Origin: Sialis fuliginosa
Lineage: Eukaryota; Arthropoda; Insecta; Megaloptera; Sialidae
Reading direction: 5' to 3'
DNA length: 64,000 nucleotides
Assembly (NCBI GenBank): GCA_961205875.1
Contig: OY540812.1
Location: 26,855,098-26,919,097, forward strand
Positions 11,375-22,930 of this stretch are shown here, piece by piece. The notes below the pieces were generated by a model that was given only the letters and a program-made list of their open reading frames with translations, was not told the origin of the DNA and did no database searches. How positions within the stretch are numbered: the first letter of the stretch is position 1; the number at the start of each line of letters is the position of its first letter. A program made the translations under genes and the position numbers.

Positions 11375-14300
11375 AAACGATTGTTACACGGCTACAGGAC
11401 CGCTTATTAGATGCGCCCTGCTAGTCAACAATCACAATTTGATAGACCAAAACGATTGTTACACGGCTACAGGACCGCTTATTAGATGCGCCCTGCTAGT
11501 CAACAATCACAATTTGATAGACCTAAAACGATTGTTACACGGCTACAGGACCGCTTATTAGATGCGCCCTGCTAGTCAACAATCACAATTTGATAGACCA
11601 AAACGATTGTTACACGGCTACAGGACCGCTTATTAGATGCGCCTTGCTAGTCAACAATCACAATTTGATAGACCTAAAACGATTGTTACACGGCTACAGG
11701 ACCGCTTATTAGATGCGCCCTGCTAGTCAACAATCACAATTTGATAGACCAAAACGATTGTTACACGGCTACAGGACCGCTTATTAGATGCGCCCTGCTA
11801 GTCAACAATCACAATTTGATAGACCTAAAACGATTGTTACACGGCTACAGGACCGCTTATTAGATGCGCCCTGCTAGTCAACAATCACAATTTGATAGAC
11901 CAAAACGATTGTTACACGGCTACAGAACCGCTTATTAGATGCGCCCTGCTAGTCAACAATCACAATTTGATAGACCTAAAACGATTGTTACACGGCTACA
12001 GGACCGCTTATTAGATGCGCCCTGCTAATCAACAATCACAATTTGATAGACCAAAACGATTGTTACACGGCTACAGGACCGCTTATTAGATGCGCCCTGC
12101 TAGTCAACAATCACAATTTGATAGACCTAAAACGATTGTTACACGGCTACAGGACCGCTTATTAGATGCGCCCTGCTAGTCAACAATCACAATTTGATAG
12201 ACCAAAACGATTGTTACACGGCTACAGGACCGCTTATTAGATGCGCCCTGCTAGTCAACAATCACAATTTGATAGACCTAAAACGATTGTTACACGGCTA
12301 CAGGACCGCTTATTAGATGCGCCCTGCTAGTCAACAATCACAATTTGATAGACCAAAACGATTGTTACACGGCTACAGGACCGCTTATTAGATGCGCCCT
12401 GCTAGTCAACAATCACAATTTGATAGACCTAAAACGATTGTTACACGGCTACAGGACCGCTTATTAGATGCGCCCTGCTAGTCAACAATCACAATTTGAT
12501 AGACCAAAACGATTGTTACACGGCTACAGGACCGCTTATTAGATGCGCCCTGCTAGTCAACAATCACAATTTGATAGACCTAAAACGATTGTTACACGGC
12601 TACAGGACCGCTTATTAGATGCGCCCTGCTAGTCAACAATCACAATTTGATAGACCTAAACGATTGTTACACGGCTACAGGACCGCTTATTAGATGCGCC
12701 CTGCTAGTCAACAATCACAATTTGATAGACCTAAAATGATTGTTACACGGCTACAGGACCGCTTATTAGATGCGCCCTGCTAGTCAACAATCACAATTTG
12801 ATAGACCTAAAACGATTGTTACACGGCTACAGGACCGCTTATTAGATGCGCCCTGCTAGTCAACAATCACAATTTGATAGACCAAAACGATTGTTACACG
12901 GCTACAGGACCGCTTATTAGATGCGCCCTGCTAGTCAACAATCACAATTTGATAGACCTAAAACGATTGTTACACGGCTACAGGACCGCTTATTAGATGC
13001 GCCCTGCTAGTCAACAATCACAATTTGATAGACCTAAAACGATTGTTACACGGCTACAGGACCGCTTATTAGATGCGCCCTGCTAGTCAACAATCACAAT
13101 TTGATAGACCAAAACGATTGTTACACGGCTACAGGACCGCTTATTAGATGCGCCCTGCTAGTCAACAATCACAATTTGATAGACCTAAAACGATTGTTAC
13201 ACGGCTACAGGACCGCTTATTAGATGCGCCCTGCTAGTCAACAATCACAATTTGATAGATCTAAAACGATTGTTGCACGGCTACAGGACCGCTTATTAGA
13301 TGCGCCCTGCTAGTCAACAATCACAATTTGATAGACCTAAAACGATTGTTACACGGCTACAGGACCGCTTATTAGATGCGCCCTGCTAGTCAACAATCAC
13401 AATTTGATAGACCTTAAACGATTGTTACACGGCTACAGGACCGCTTATTAGATTAGCCCTGCTAGTCAACAATCACAATTTGATAGACCTAAACGATTGT
13501 TACACGGCTACAGGACCGCTTATTAGATGCGCCCTGCTAGTCAACAATCACAATTTGATAGACCTAAAATGATTGTTACACGGCTACAGGACCGCTTATT
13601 AGATGCGCCCTGCTAGTCAACAATCACAATTTGATAGACCTAAACGATTGTTACACGGCTACGGGACCGCTTATTAGATGCGCCCTGCTAGTCAACAATC
13701 ACAATTTGATAGACCTAAAACGATTGTTACACGGCTACAGGACCGCTTATTAGATGCGCCCTGCTAGTCAACAATCACAATTTGATAGACCTAAAACGAT
13801 TGTTACACGGCTACAGGACCGCTTATTAGATGCGCCCTGCTAGTCAACAATCACAATTTGATAGACCAAAACGATTGTTACACGGCTACAGGACCGCTTA
13901 TTAGATGCGCCCTGCTAGTCAACAATCACAATTTGATAGACCTAAAACGATTGTTACACGGCTACAGGACCGCTTATTAGATGCGCCCTGCTAGTCAACA
14001 ATCACAATTTGATAGACCAAAACGATTGTTACACGGCTACAGGACCGCTTATTAGATGCGCCCTGCTAGTCAACAATCACAATTTGATAGACCTAAAACG
14101 ATTGTTACACGGCTACAGGACCGCTTATTAGATGCGCCCTGCTAGTCAACAATCACAATTTGATAGACCTAAACGATTGTTACACGGCTACAGGACCGCT
14201 TATTAGATGCGCCCTGCTAGTCAACAATCACAATTTGATAGACCTAAAATGATTGTTACACGGCTACAGGACCGCTTATTAGATGCGCCCTGCTAGTCAA

Positions 14301-15525
14301 CAATCACAATTTGATAGACCTAAAACGATTGTTACACGGCTACAGGACCGCTTATTAGATGCGCCCTGCTAGTCAACAATCACAATTTGATAGACCTAAA
14401 ACGATTGTTACACGGCTACAGGACCGCTTATTAGATGCGCCCTGCTAGTCAACAATCACAATTTGATAGACCTAAAACGATTGTTACACGGCTACAGGAC
14501 CGCTTATTAGATGCGCCCTGCTAGTCAACAATCACAATTTGATAGATCTAAAACGATTGTTGCACGGCTACAGGACCGCTTATTAGATGCGCCCTGCTAG
14601 TCAACAATCACAATTTGATAGACCTAAAACGATTGTTACACGGCTACAGGACCGCTTATTAGATGCGCCCTGCTAGTCAACAATCACAATTTGATAGACC
14701 TAAAACGATTGTTACACGGCTACAGGACCGCTTATTAGATTAGCCCTGCTAGTCAACAATCACAATTTGATAGACCTAAACGATTGTTACACGGCTACAG
14801 GACCGCTTATTAGATGCGCCCTGCTAGTCAACAATCACAATTTGATAGACCTAAAATGATTGTTACACGGCTACAGGACCGCTTATTAGATGCGCCCTGC
14901 TAGTCAACAATCACAATTTGATAGACCTAAACGATTGTTACACGGCTACGGGACCGCTTATTAGATGCGCCCTGCTAGTCAACAATCACAATTTGATAGA
15001 CCTAAAACGATTGTTACACGGCTACAGGACCGCTTATTAGATGCGCCCTGCTAGTCAACAATCACAATTTGATAGACCTAAAACGATTGTTACACGGCTA
15101 CAGGACCGCTTATTAGATGCGCCCTGCTAGTCAACAATCACAATTTGATAGATCTAAAACGATTGTTGCACGGCTACAGGACCGCTTATTAGATGCGCCA
15201 TGCTAGTCAACAATCACAATTTGATAGACCTAAAACGATTGTTACACGGCTACAGGACCGCTTATTAGATGCGCCCTGCTAGTCAACAATCACAATTTGA
15301 TAGACCTAAAACGATTGTTACACGGCTACAGGACCGCTTATTAGATGCGCCCTGCTAGTCAACAATCACAATTTGATAGACCTAAAACGATTGTTACACG
15401 GCTACAGGACCGCTTATTAGATGCGCCCTGCTAGTCAACAATCGTAATTCGATAGACTAAAACCGATTGTTATCACAGTTACAGGACCGCTTACTAGATG
15501 CGCCCTGCTAACTAACAGTCATTGT
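11374..15525. repeat. Satellite array, about 55 monomers of 75/76 bp, with higher-order structure
   Basis: The monomer runs from AAAACGATTGTTACACGG through GCTTATTAGATGCGCCCTG to ATTTGATAGACCT. Copies are nearly identical and differ mainly at the junction, with ACC-AAAACG and ACCT-AAAACG alternating strictly through 11374-12600 to give a 151-bp dimer. Later, rare variants repeat at a fixed offset of 1287 bp: GATAGATCT with TTGCAC at 13254 and 14541, GATTAGCCC at 13451 and 14738, ACGGGACC at 13661 and 14948. This shows that a block of 17 monomers was duplicated. The last unit (15441-15525) is degenerate. GATTGTT and AACAATC within each monomer are inverted. There are no spacers, so this is not a CRISPR array. 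Confidence 0.97.
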
Positions 15526-15537
15526 TGATATCCATAA

Positions 15538-15561
15538 AACTTCCCTAGTAACTTCCCTAGT
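15538..15561. repeat. 12-bp tandem duplication after the satellite
   Basis: AACTTCCCTAGT occurs twice in a row at the point where the array gives way to the GC-rich segment. Confidence 0.85.
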
Positions 15562-15860
15562 GGGTTTCCGACACTAGGCTACGCTTACGGACGGAAGTCA
15601 CCACTAGGTCAGCTCTTGCCGTCTCCTGCGACGCCGACGCCCGCACCGACGCCCGCGGACGCTATCTCCAGGTCCGCCCTGGGACATCGCCTCCAGGCGC
15701 GCTCACGGACGCTCAACACGTCGACGCCCCCGCCGTCGCTCACGACGCCTAGGCTTTCGTGGTCACCACCCGTGTGACCCCTCTACACGACGCCCAGCCG
15801 TTGCCATCTCAACCGCATCTTGGACGTCGACGCCGTCCAACACGTCAGTCTATAAATCCC
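15562..15860 (+). promoter_or_regulatory. GC-rich, CpG-rich segment ending in a TATA box
   Basis: Roughly 300 bp stand out from the AT-rich window, with many GACGCC and CGCC motifs and frequent CpG. TATAAAT lies at 15851-15857. Together with the poly(A) signals about 110 bp further on, this resembles the U3-R layout of a long terminal repeat or a short promoter unit. No reverse transcriptase, primer-binding site or gag-like frame was found beside it, so the LTR reading is inference. Confidence 0.4.
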
Positions 15861-15962
15861 GCCAAACTCAAGATGCAGCCAACTCTTTAATTACTACACT
15901 ATAATATACAATATAACTATACAAATATCATTGTATATTCACAGTATTATTGTTTTAAATAA

Positions 15963-15975
15963 AATAAACAATAAA
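15963..15975 (+). terminator. Two overlapping-type AATAAA poly(A) signals
   Basis: AATAAA occurs at 15963-15968 and 15970-15975, about 105-120 bp downstream of the TATA box at 15851. The spacing would fit a short transcript or LTR R region. In AT-rich DNA such hexamers are common, so the weight is modest. Confidence 0.35.
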
Positions 15976-15987
15976 AACACATCTCAT

Positions 15988-16022
15988 CTGTCTCTCTCTC
16001 TCACACACACACATACACACAC
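15988..16022. repeat. TC then AC microsatellite
   Basis: A run of TC repeats passes directly into AC repeats with one interruption. It follows the poly(A) signals and may mark the end of the satellite-bearing unit. Confidence 0.9.
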
Positions 16023-16539
16023 TCGCCATTCGTATCAAAACTTATGCCCGATTTCATCTATACATATGTTACCAGTTTGTATTGACAGCTTGATACGCAT
16101 CTGTTAAATAGCAAATGCTGGGTTCTGATTGGATCATTTGGGGATTTACATGGCAATTGCAAATAGTAGAGTTTGATAAAAGTTCGGGTTAAGGTAACAT
16201 AAAGACAAACTGAAGTTTTTATAATGTACGTTTACATGTACCTATTCTATAAAACGAAGAAACTTGAACCCATTGAAACAATATCTTATAAGCATATCAG
16301 ATTTTGTTAATATTGTATTTCAATTTTGTATATAAAATACAAAGTTATATAATGACTTTTAGTCTTTTAGAATCAAACGAATGTATCGAGGAAAAAAATG
16401 TAAATAGATATACCTATGTACATTTTTTATGAATAATCTGATTTCTGTTTAATGTAGTTTTTTCTTTTATTATGTTTTGATGTTGGCAAACTTGATAATA
16501 ATCCGACAGTTCGTTTGTGAGCGTTTTTATGAAAAACAT

Positions 16540-16990
16540 TATTTTTACATAACGTTACTTATGTGAAAATTTTCTAGAATCTTTTTTGTGGAGGATTAAT
16601 GTTCTATAATATTGGTTATCACAATGTTTGTTCTAAAATATTCCCTTACAAAGATTTATCTCAATTTGCTTTAAAAAATCGTCATTTGTTTTTTTTACAA
16701 CGACTATTTACTTTGACATATCCAATGTCATTTTAACGTTTGCATAGCAGAAAATTTTTGATTTAGATTGAAATTGTCAAAAAATTAAAAATATACGAAA
16801 AAATAAACAGGCGCATATTAAGAAAAATGTCGAAAGAATATTTTTTAATAAAATTTATGAAAATTAAATAGTTAACCAATGGCAGGCACTTCATCTGAAT
16901 ACATTTTAGGTTTTTATTTAAATTGTTCAATAGTTAACTACCTTTTATGAATTCAGTACGAAGAAGCACTGTGCATTTACTTAGTAGATG
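16540..16990. repeat. Dispersed repeat, copy B
   Basis: This is a diverged direct copy of 9650-10215, sharing AAAATATTCCCTTACAAA, AGATTGAAATTGTC, AGTTAACCAATGGCA and GAAGCACTGTGCATTTACTT. It lacks the four-fold 20-bp expansion. No coding content. Confidence 0.6.
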
Positions 16991-17169
16991 GTTTTTTTTT
17001 ACTAATGTTGGTTATATAATTTTAGAAAATATTTATTGAGGTATTTTATGCATGGTTCTATTTTCAAGTAAAGCTGCCATGGGTACCGCGGGACTTTCTT
17101 ATATGATTAACTCTGTGGACTGTAGACTGTTCTGGTAAGCTGATAAAAGCTAGAAAACAATGAAATGAA

Positions 17170-17300
17170 ATTAATCTTATGTTTATAATTTAACTTTTCT
17201 ATAATTTGACGCTTTTGAGTTACAGCGACTACGAAAATAGATTGACAGACCAAAGGACAGACAGACAGACATCATGGTGAAAATTGATTTTTTCATCAAA
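17170..17300. repeat. Tail of a dispersed repeat family (copy 1 of 3)
   Basis: AAATTAATCTTATGT, TTTGACGC, GAGTTACAGCG, a GACAGAC-rich tract and CATCATGGTGAAAAT recur in order at 19380-19560 and 35755-35935. Just upstream near 17075 is GCCATGGGTACC followed by GGGACTTTCTTATATG, a motif with relatives near 18986, 34637 and 39332. Confidence 0.6.
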
Positions 17301-17307
17301 ATCTTGA

Positions 17308-18092
17308 ACTGTGAACATACCGACAACTTTCAGGAGTTGTCGAGGACATTAAAACAATCGATTTTTGTTAATAAACCCATGTCCGCAAACGAGCCGTTTT
17401 AGCAGTAGTGTAAGAGCAATGACTCCACACAAAAGTAATGAAATTTGCCTTTTTCTCGAATTTTTTTATGAAAATGATAGTTCAAAGTGTGCTGATTAAA
17501 AATTGTAAAGGGCGCAACGTATGAAAATCCATAATTTCTGCTCCAGAGGTCATCGAAACATTTTATGTTTAATACATGATTTTATGTTCATATTTATTTT
17601 TATTTTTATCTCGAAAGGATTAATTTTAAATAAATCAATGAACACAAAGAATCTTTTTGTAATATTTTTCTGTTTTTTGGTTCGGCAGTTTTTTAAAAAT
17701 AAAATTAATAAATGTTATAAAAAATTCAAAAATATTTTTTCATATTGTTTGGCTAATTCTAAGAACTTTTATTCTTATCATTTTTTTGAGCCTTAAGGAG
17801 ATAAACATAAAAAACATAAACATATAATGTTTTGCTGTCTTTTGAAGCAGAAATTATGGATTTTTGTAGATTACATTCATTACAACTTCTGATCAGCATG
17901 GTTTGAAATTTCACTTCCCCAAATTACAAGAAAGTTCAATCAAAAAGCAAAATATATTGCTTTTGTGCAGGTTTCCTTTCTTTTGCTTCACTGTTGAAAC
18001 ATCTCGTTTGTGGACATGGGTTTATTAACAAATAGCGATTGTTTTAATGCCCTTGACAACTATTGAAAGTTTGTTGTTTACGGAACAGCCTG
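17308..18092. mobile_element. Fold-back element, long form
   Basis: The left arm (17308-17600) and right arm (17815-18092) are inverted copies, including CGACAACTTTCAGGAGTTGT, TTAATAAACCCATGTCC and ATCCATAATTTCTGCT with their inverses. The terminal 90 bp are the same as in the 177-bp element at 44368-44544. The 91-codon frame at 17521 lies across the arm and centre and is not a gene. TA at 18093 fits a mariner-type target site, but the left end is less clear. Confidence 0.65.
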
Positions 18093-18099
18093 TATGTAT

Positions 18100-19197
18100 T
18101 TCATGTATAAGAAAGTAAAAAATGAAAAATGTAAGTTAGTGGGTAAATTCACGATATATGACTTACACCAAGGACTTAAAAATTACATTCAAATCACTGC
18201 GGAGGCCTTTAATTTTGCAAGATGAAAGTTTGAAATACATTTGAAATCCATGCAGAAACCAAAATGGCTATTTTCCCTCAACAAATGTTGAGAAAATCCA
18301 TATGTTTTTTTATAAACGTACTTATCTTTAACGAGAGTAACTACCATTTTTACTGTTATAATAAAGAAGTACCCTTCAGCCCTATTATCCGCAAATTCTT
18401 TGCATTTTAAGTATCTGAAGAGAACATCTTTTTTACTCTTTCGATAACGAGGAATAAAATTTTATTATCTGAAAATACTGAATTCCCGTAAGCTGGGCCG
18501 CAGAGAGGGTGTATTTGAGATTTTTGTCACCGGCCCGGCCCGTTTGCTAAGTAATAATTTTTACGCAATAGAAAAAAATAATATATATTTTTTTTTATTT
18601 AATGTTTTTTGATATCGTATTTATTTTTTGGTGTATTTTTTAAATAAATTTTTGAGCTGGTAAAATGATCTGTTTTCAGAGAGAGGATCCGGGATATAAT
18701 TTTTTTAGAATCACTGTCACAGTGACTAGTATTTCCAATGGGTTTATATTATCGATTTTATTTAAATAGCGTTGTAATGTAGAAGCTTGTCATATGCAGA
18801 TGCTTGTTCAAATATAACGAGAGGTTTTAAAACATGTGATTTGTTTGCCAAAAAATGTATTTGTATGTGTGTTATAAAAATAATCACTATTTTAAATTGT
18901 AAACAATTATAGACAGAATTGTAAAAATATTTTCATGGACTGCGCATCTGATTCAAAAAACGAATCTTAAAAATATCTTCTACGAGCGCCACGAGACTTT
19001 CTTATACGTAATACTGACAGTGAACAGTGCACGTGATTTTTATTTTATTAAAACATATTTCTGACGAACTAATAAAAAATATAATAAAATGAGTATGACA
19101 TAAATTATAGATAATAATATTCTTTACAACATGTACCAAATAAATTTTTTGGAACGTAGTTACTAAGCCGAATACGAATGTTTACTCCTATCTATTT
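18100..19197. other. AT-rich stretch without gene
   Basis: Nothing coding is recognised. Isolated GC-rich patches are at 18490-18545 (GGCCCGGCCCG). CACGAGACTTTCTTATACG at 18989 belongs to the motif series also seen near 17090, 34650 and 39332. Confidence 0.4.
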
Positions 19198-19560
19198 TTG
19201 AATTTTCAAATTATTTTTGAAAGAAGAAAAATTATTTTAGATAAAAATTATCGAGTATATATTTCTTTTGGTAATTCGCACTATTTCAAAGTAATTTTAA
19301 AAAATTCAAAAATCGACCTCAGTAAACATCCGTATCCAGTTAAAAGATCGTTTTCAAAAAGGAGGTTTTCTTCCCAGACAAAAATTAATCTTAAATATAA
19401 AATTTCACCTTTTTACAATTTGTCGTATTTGAGTTACAGCGTCTATAGACAGACCGACAGACCGACACACACATACATCATGGCGAAAATAGTAAATAAT
19501 GGATTCAGGGAAGGTCAAAATGGATAATTCCATCAAAATTCGGATTTTGAAAAAAATCGG
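19198..19560 (+). repeat. Dispersed repeat family, copy 2 of 3
   Basis: This contains AAAAAGGAGGTTTTC, AAAATTAATCTTAAAT, TTTGTCGTATTTGAGTTACA, a GACAGACCGACAGACC tract and CATCATGGCGAAAAT, in the same order as 17170-17300 and 35755-35935. The 109-codon frame starting at TTG 19198 runs through it. No protein family is recognised and the frame is not kept in the other copies, so I treat it as non-coding. Confidence 0.6.
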
Positions 19561-20535
19561 CTTAACAATACTTACTTATTTATATGTTTACCTTTATTTA
19601 AACATGAGTGTAAAAGAGATAGAGTACCGGTTGGGTTAAATCTCTATCTTCACTTTTGCGAACCAAATCCATATTATGTTAATACAGAATGCGTAGTCTA
19701 TGTGTATATGTATATATGTAGCAATATTCCTTATTCTCTATGAAATATAATAATTATCAAATTTCGGTACGTCGAATGGGAATTTAATTCCATTGGGAAG
19801 GAAAAGTCCCTTTCAGCATCTCCTAGATTCAACACTGTTCAAATGTAATACTATTGAATCGTTAATTGGAACAAAAGGTTAAAGCAATAATAAAAGTAAT
19901 GAGATGAACAGAGAAGTATTTGCGATAAAGGAAATAAACGCGTAAAACGTTAAATACATTGAAAAGAAGTTTCTGAATTTTAAAACGCTTATTTTATTAA
20001 TTACAAGTAATGAGATCAAAAAGTGCCTAATTAAACAGTTTAACGTATTATATGTATTTAACGTATTTGCAATTAAAGCTTTTGTAAAAAAAGAACTTTA
20101 TTTTACATTACTTTGGATGAAAATATGTACATATATTCATCATTTCAGCATTGTCATACATACCTACATATTCAATATATACATTTGTTATTACGAACAT
20201 AACAAAGGTTTTACATTAAAAACAGATTATTAATTACAGTATGTCACATGTCACATAATACGAAGCTAATTATTTATGTTACGAACATAAATAATACATT
20301 TTATACAATTCTATCATGATCTAATAAAAGAGCTTATTACATTTGTTTCAATAGCAATGCTGTCATCATCAGAATCAATACTGAAACTAATACTTTTCTG
20401 TGGTTAGATATTGTAGTTTGAGTTTTATATGCTTAGTTAAATGAATACAAAAAAGTTTTTCAATTTACTTTTATGTGTTTGCTTTAGTTTTATATGTTTA
20501 ACAAACAATACATTTTATTTTAAACTGGTCGGTAA
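19561..20535. other. AT-rich stretch without gene
   Basis: No recognisable frames or repeats apart from short TATA-rich and ATGTA-rich tracts around 19700-19730 and 20130-20260. Confidence 0.45.
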
Positions 20536-20538
20536 CTA

Positions 20539-21581
20539 CACTGCAAATAGCAAGTGTGTTATTTTGACACACCTAAGTGTGTCGTTTTCATGTAGTCATA
20601 TTTAATCCCTTTTTTGGTGTGTTCTTTTATAAACACACTTTAAGGTGTGTAGTTTTAACACGTTTTTTGAACACGCTTAGTAGTGTGTTAGTGAATTAAC
20701 ACACTACAAAGCGTGTTATTGTAATAAATCTGTAAACCACATTTTATTAAGAAATTATTATTGAACAAATATAAATACAATGATTTTAAATAATATACAC
20801 TACATAATAATTTTTTCTTCTTCGATTAATCAGCCACATAAAGCATATCTAAATTCATTGTAACAATTTTATCCTCTGGCACGATATTATTATTACTTTT
20901 AGTTGATGATATCAAAACAATATGGACATCACTTTTATCCGAAATTTCATCTACAATTCCACATCACATATTTTATTATTTCTATCCGGGTCTTCTTTTT
21001 AAAAAATAATTAATTTTCCCTGTAGCATCATCTTCAGAATGCTGTCAGTTGTAGTTGCGTTTATTAATCCTTGACGTATCAATTCTACACCCGATATATC
21101 TTTTTGTGGTGAATATTTAATGCACTTACACATTTCACCTATCAGACAATAAACTTTCTTCTTTATATTAATTTAATATACAAATATCAAGCTCAATTCA
21201 ACCAAAATGACGAAAGATTATGACGCGACGTAAATGTCAAATTGTTCTATACTCTATATGGCAAAAGAGTGAGAGCGAATATGGTATCATGACTATAGAG
21301 AGAGAAAGATCGAATGTATATAGGCTATATTCACCTATATTATATTCTAACACACCAACAAGTGTGTTTATTTTCAAAGTGTGTAGTTCTCCAAAAAGTG
21401 TGTAAATAATATTTTTGATTATGATTTACAAATTATTTTTTACACACCAGAAAGTGTGTTACTCTTTTAACACGGATAAGCGTGTTAATTGCAAAGATCA
21501 AACGTGTAAACTAACACACTTAATCTTGACTACACACTTATGTGTGTCAAATAACACACTCAACAACTAGCATTTGCAGTG
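20539..21581 (-). mobile_element. 1-kb element with CACTG ends and arrays of ACACACTT/AAGTGTGT
   Basis: The ends read CACTGCAAAT on both sides (inverted), and TA stands directly outside each (20537-20538 and 21582-21583). The first 180 and last 240 bp are packed with GTGTGTT, AAGTGTGT and AACACAC motifs in both orientations, some perfectly paired (TTATTTGACACAC with AAGTGTGT). Such subterminal motif arrays are typical binding sites for a transposase. CACTG ends recall animal EnSpm/CACTA elements, while a TA duplication recalls Tc1/mariner; the choice is open. A broken frame lies inside on the minus strand. Confidence 0.7.
20826..21163 (-). pseudogene. Decayed coding fragment inside the CACTG element
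   Basis: Minus-strand reading from 21163 gives VYCLIGEMCKCIKYSPQKD and GLINATTTDSILKMMLQGK, then a stop. After a shift of frame it gives KEDPDRNNKICDVEL, and after another shift VDEISDKSDVHIVLISS to a stop after LYVAD. Three frames can be joined with few changes, which suggests a dead gene and not chance. I recognise no family. Its place inside the element makes an element-encoded protein or a captured host exon likely. Confidence 0.45.
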
Positions 21582-21617
21582 TATTGATTTAACCTTTTAC
21601 GATTCATGTCAAGGTTA

Positions 21618-21730
21618 GTAAATGCACAGGTTGCCTCAGTAGTTTTTTTACCAATCAGCTTGGGCACCCCAGATGACGTATTTCCCTCTCTCGCGTCAAG
21701 CTACTGAGGCTACCTTGTACTTTACATACC
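21618..21730. mobile_element. Small inverted-repeat element
   Basis: GTAAATGCACAGGTTGCCTC near 21618 and GAGGCTACCTTGTACTTTAC near 21706 are inverted and imperfect, with GCCTCAGTAG / CTACTGAGGC as the best core. The centre is somewhat GC-rich. It is probably a MITE of about 110 bp; the target duplication is uncertain. Confidence 0.5.
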
Positions 21731-22355
21731 TTAGATTCATGTACAGAAATCCATTAAAAATAATAATTATATTTCACAATACAGTTCATTACAAACAATG
21801 ATGTATTGATAATTATTATATTTTTGACACATATTAACTTCATTATTTCGAAATTTCCAAATAGGCATAAGTAATTAACAAATAGTTATTGATACAAAAT
21901 CATATTCATTTTAATTTTTTATTGATTGTGTATTATTAGATTATTTAAATAAAAATAAAAATTGAACTGAATAGTTTCATTGATAAATTTTTTTTACTTC
22001 GTTAATTATTTCTTAAACCTTTAGGTGCGGTAAAACGAAATATCGATCCAGTACTTTATGCCTCTTTAGTGTGCGCCATAAAGTACGTCTCGCGTTACCA
22101 ATCTGTACAAAACTTGGTAATTACATTTGAAACACGTGTCCATGTCATGTACATTTGAAATATTGGCAATTATTTGTATATTTAGTAACGTATTGACTAA
22201 ATATATTTTTTCACTATTTTACATTAAAACAATAAAATATATATTGATGGATATGGTGTGGTAACATATATGAAATAATAAATTAAGTTTCATAAAAATA
22301 ATACATGTCATCACTTTATTTTTTCTTGGATTATTATTTTTTTATTATTATTTCA
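21731..22355. other. AT-rich stretch without gene
   Basis: Nothing coding or repeated is recognised, apart from AAAGTACGTCTCGCG and AGTACTTTATGCC around 22050-22095, which are weakly inverted. Confidence 0.4.
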
Positions 22356-22930
22356 GAATTTTCCAAAATTCAACCCCTGAGGGGTTATAAGGGGGTGTAC
22401 ATTTTTTAAAAATTTTGATATATGTATTTGTCTACATAACTATTTATGATATTAAGGTAAATTCGGACAAAATAATTTCCAATAAAAATAAAAATTTCGA
22501 CATTCAACCCCTAATAACGTGAGATGGGGAAGTGAGGGGATATGTTTATTAACATAGCTACTTAAGTTATAATTGTGAATTCGGAAAAATAGTCTTCAAT
22601 AAAAATAAAAATGTTGACATATAACCCCTAACTACAGGGGTAAATTTTTGAAATTTTTAATTACAATCCGTGATATTTACGATTTTGAATAATGAATAAA
22701 GAGCAAAAAAATATATATATTTCACCCCCTGTCACACATGAAGGGTTGTAATTGGTTTCATTCGATCCAGCGGGAAAAATATCACGGAGGTGTGGGTTTT
22801 AGGGGGAAAAACAATGCCCCATCAAGCATAGGAGCCGAGATATTTACGATTTTGTATAATGAATAAAAAGCAAAACAAAAGAAAAATGTAATATTTCACA
22901 CCTTGTTGCGAATTAGTTTCGAAATCCATG
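22356..22930. repeat. Diverged tandem repeats of a dispersed family
   Basis: Two units of about 120 bp share AATTCGGA, CAATAAAAATAAAAAT, TTGACAT and ACCCCTAA (22450-22630). Two more units share GATATTTACGATTTTG, ATAATGAATAAA and a TTTCACACC-like stretch (22670-22910). AAGGGTTGTAATT at 22741 resembles GAAGGTTGTAATT at 37751, linking it to the repeat there. It may be a LINE 3' relic; no frame remains. Confidence 0.5.

Noticed and set aside
11374-15525. Regular repeats resembling a CRISPR array
   Set aside because: The whole 75/76-bp unit is conserved with no variable spacers, and the context is eukaryotic. It is a satellite.
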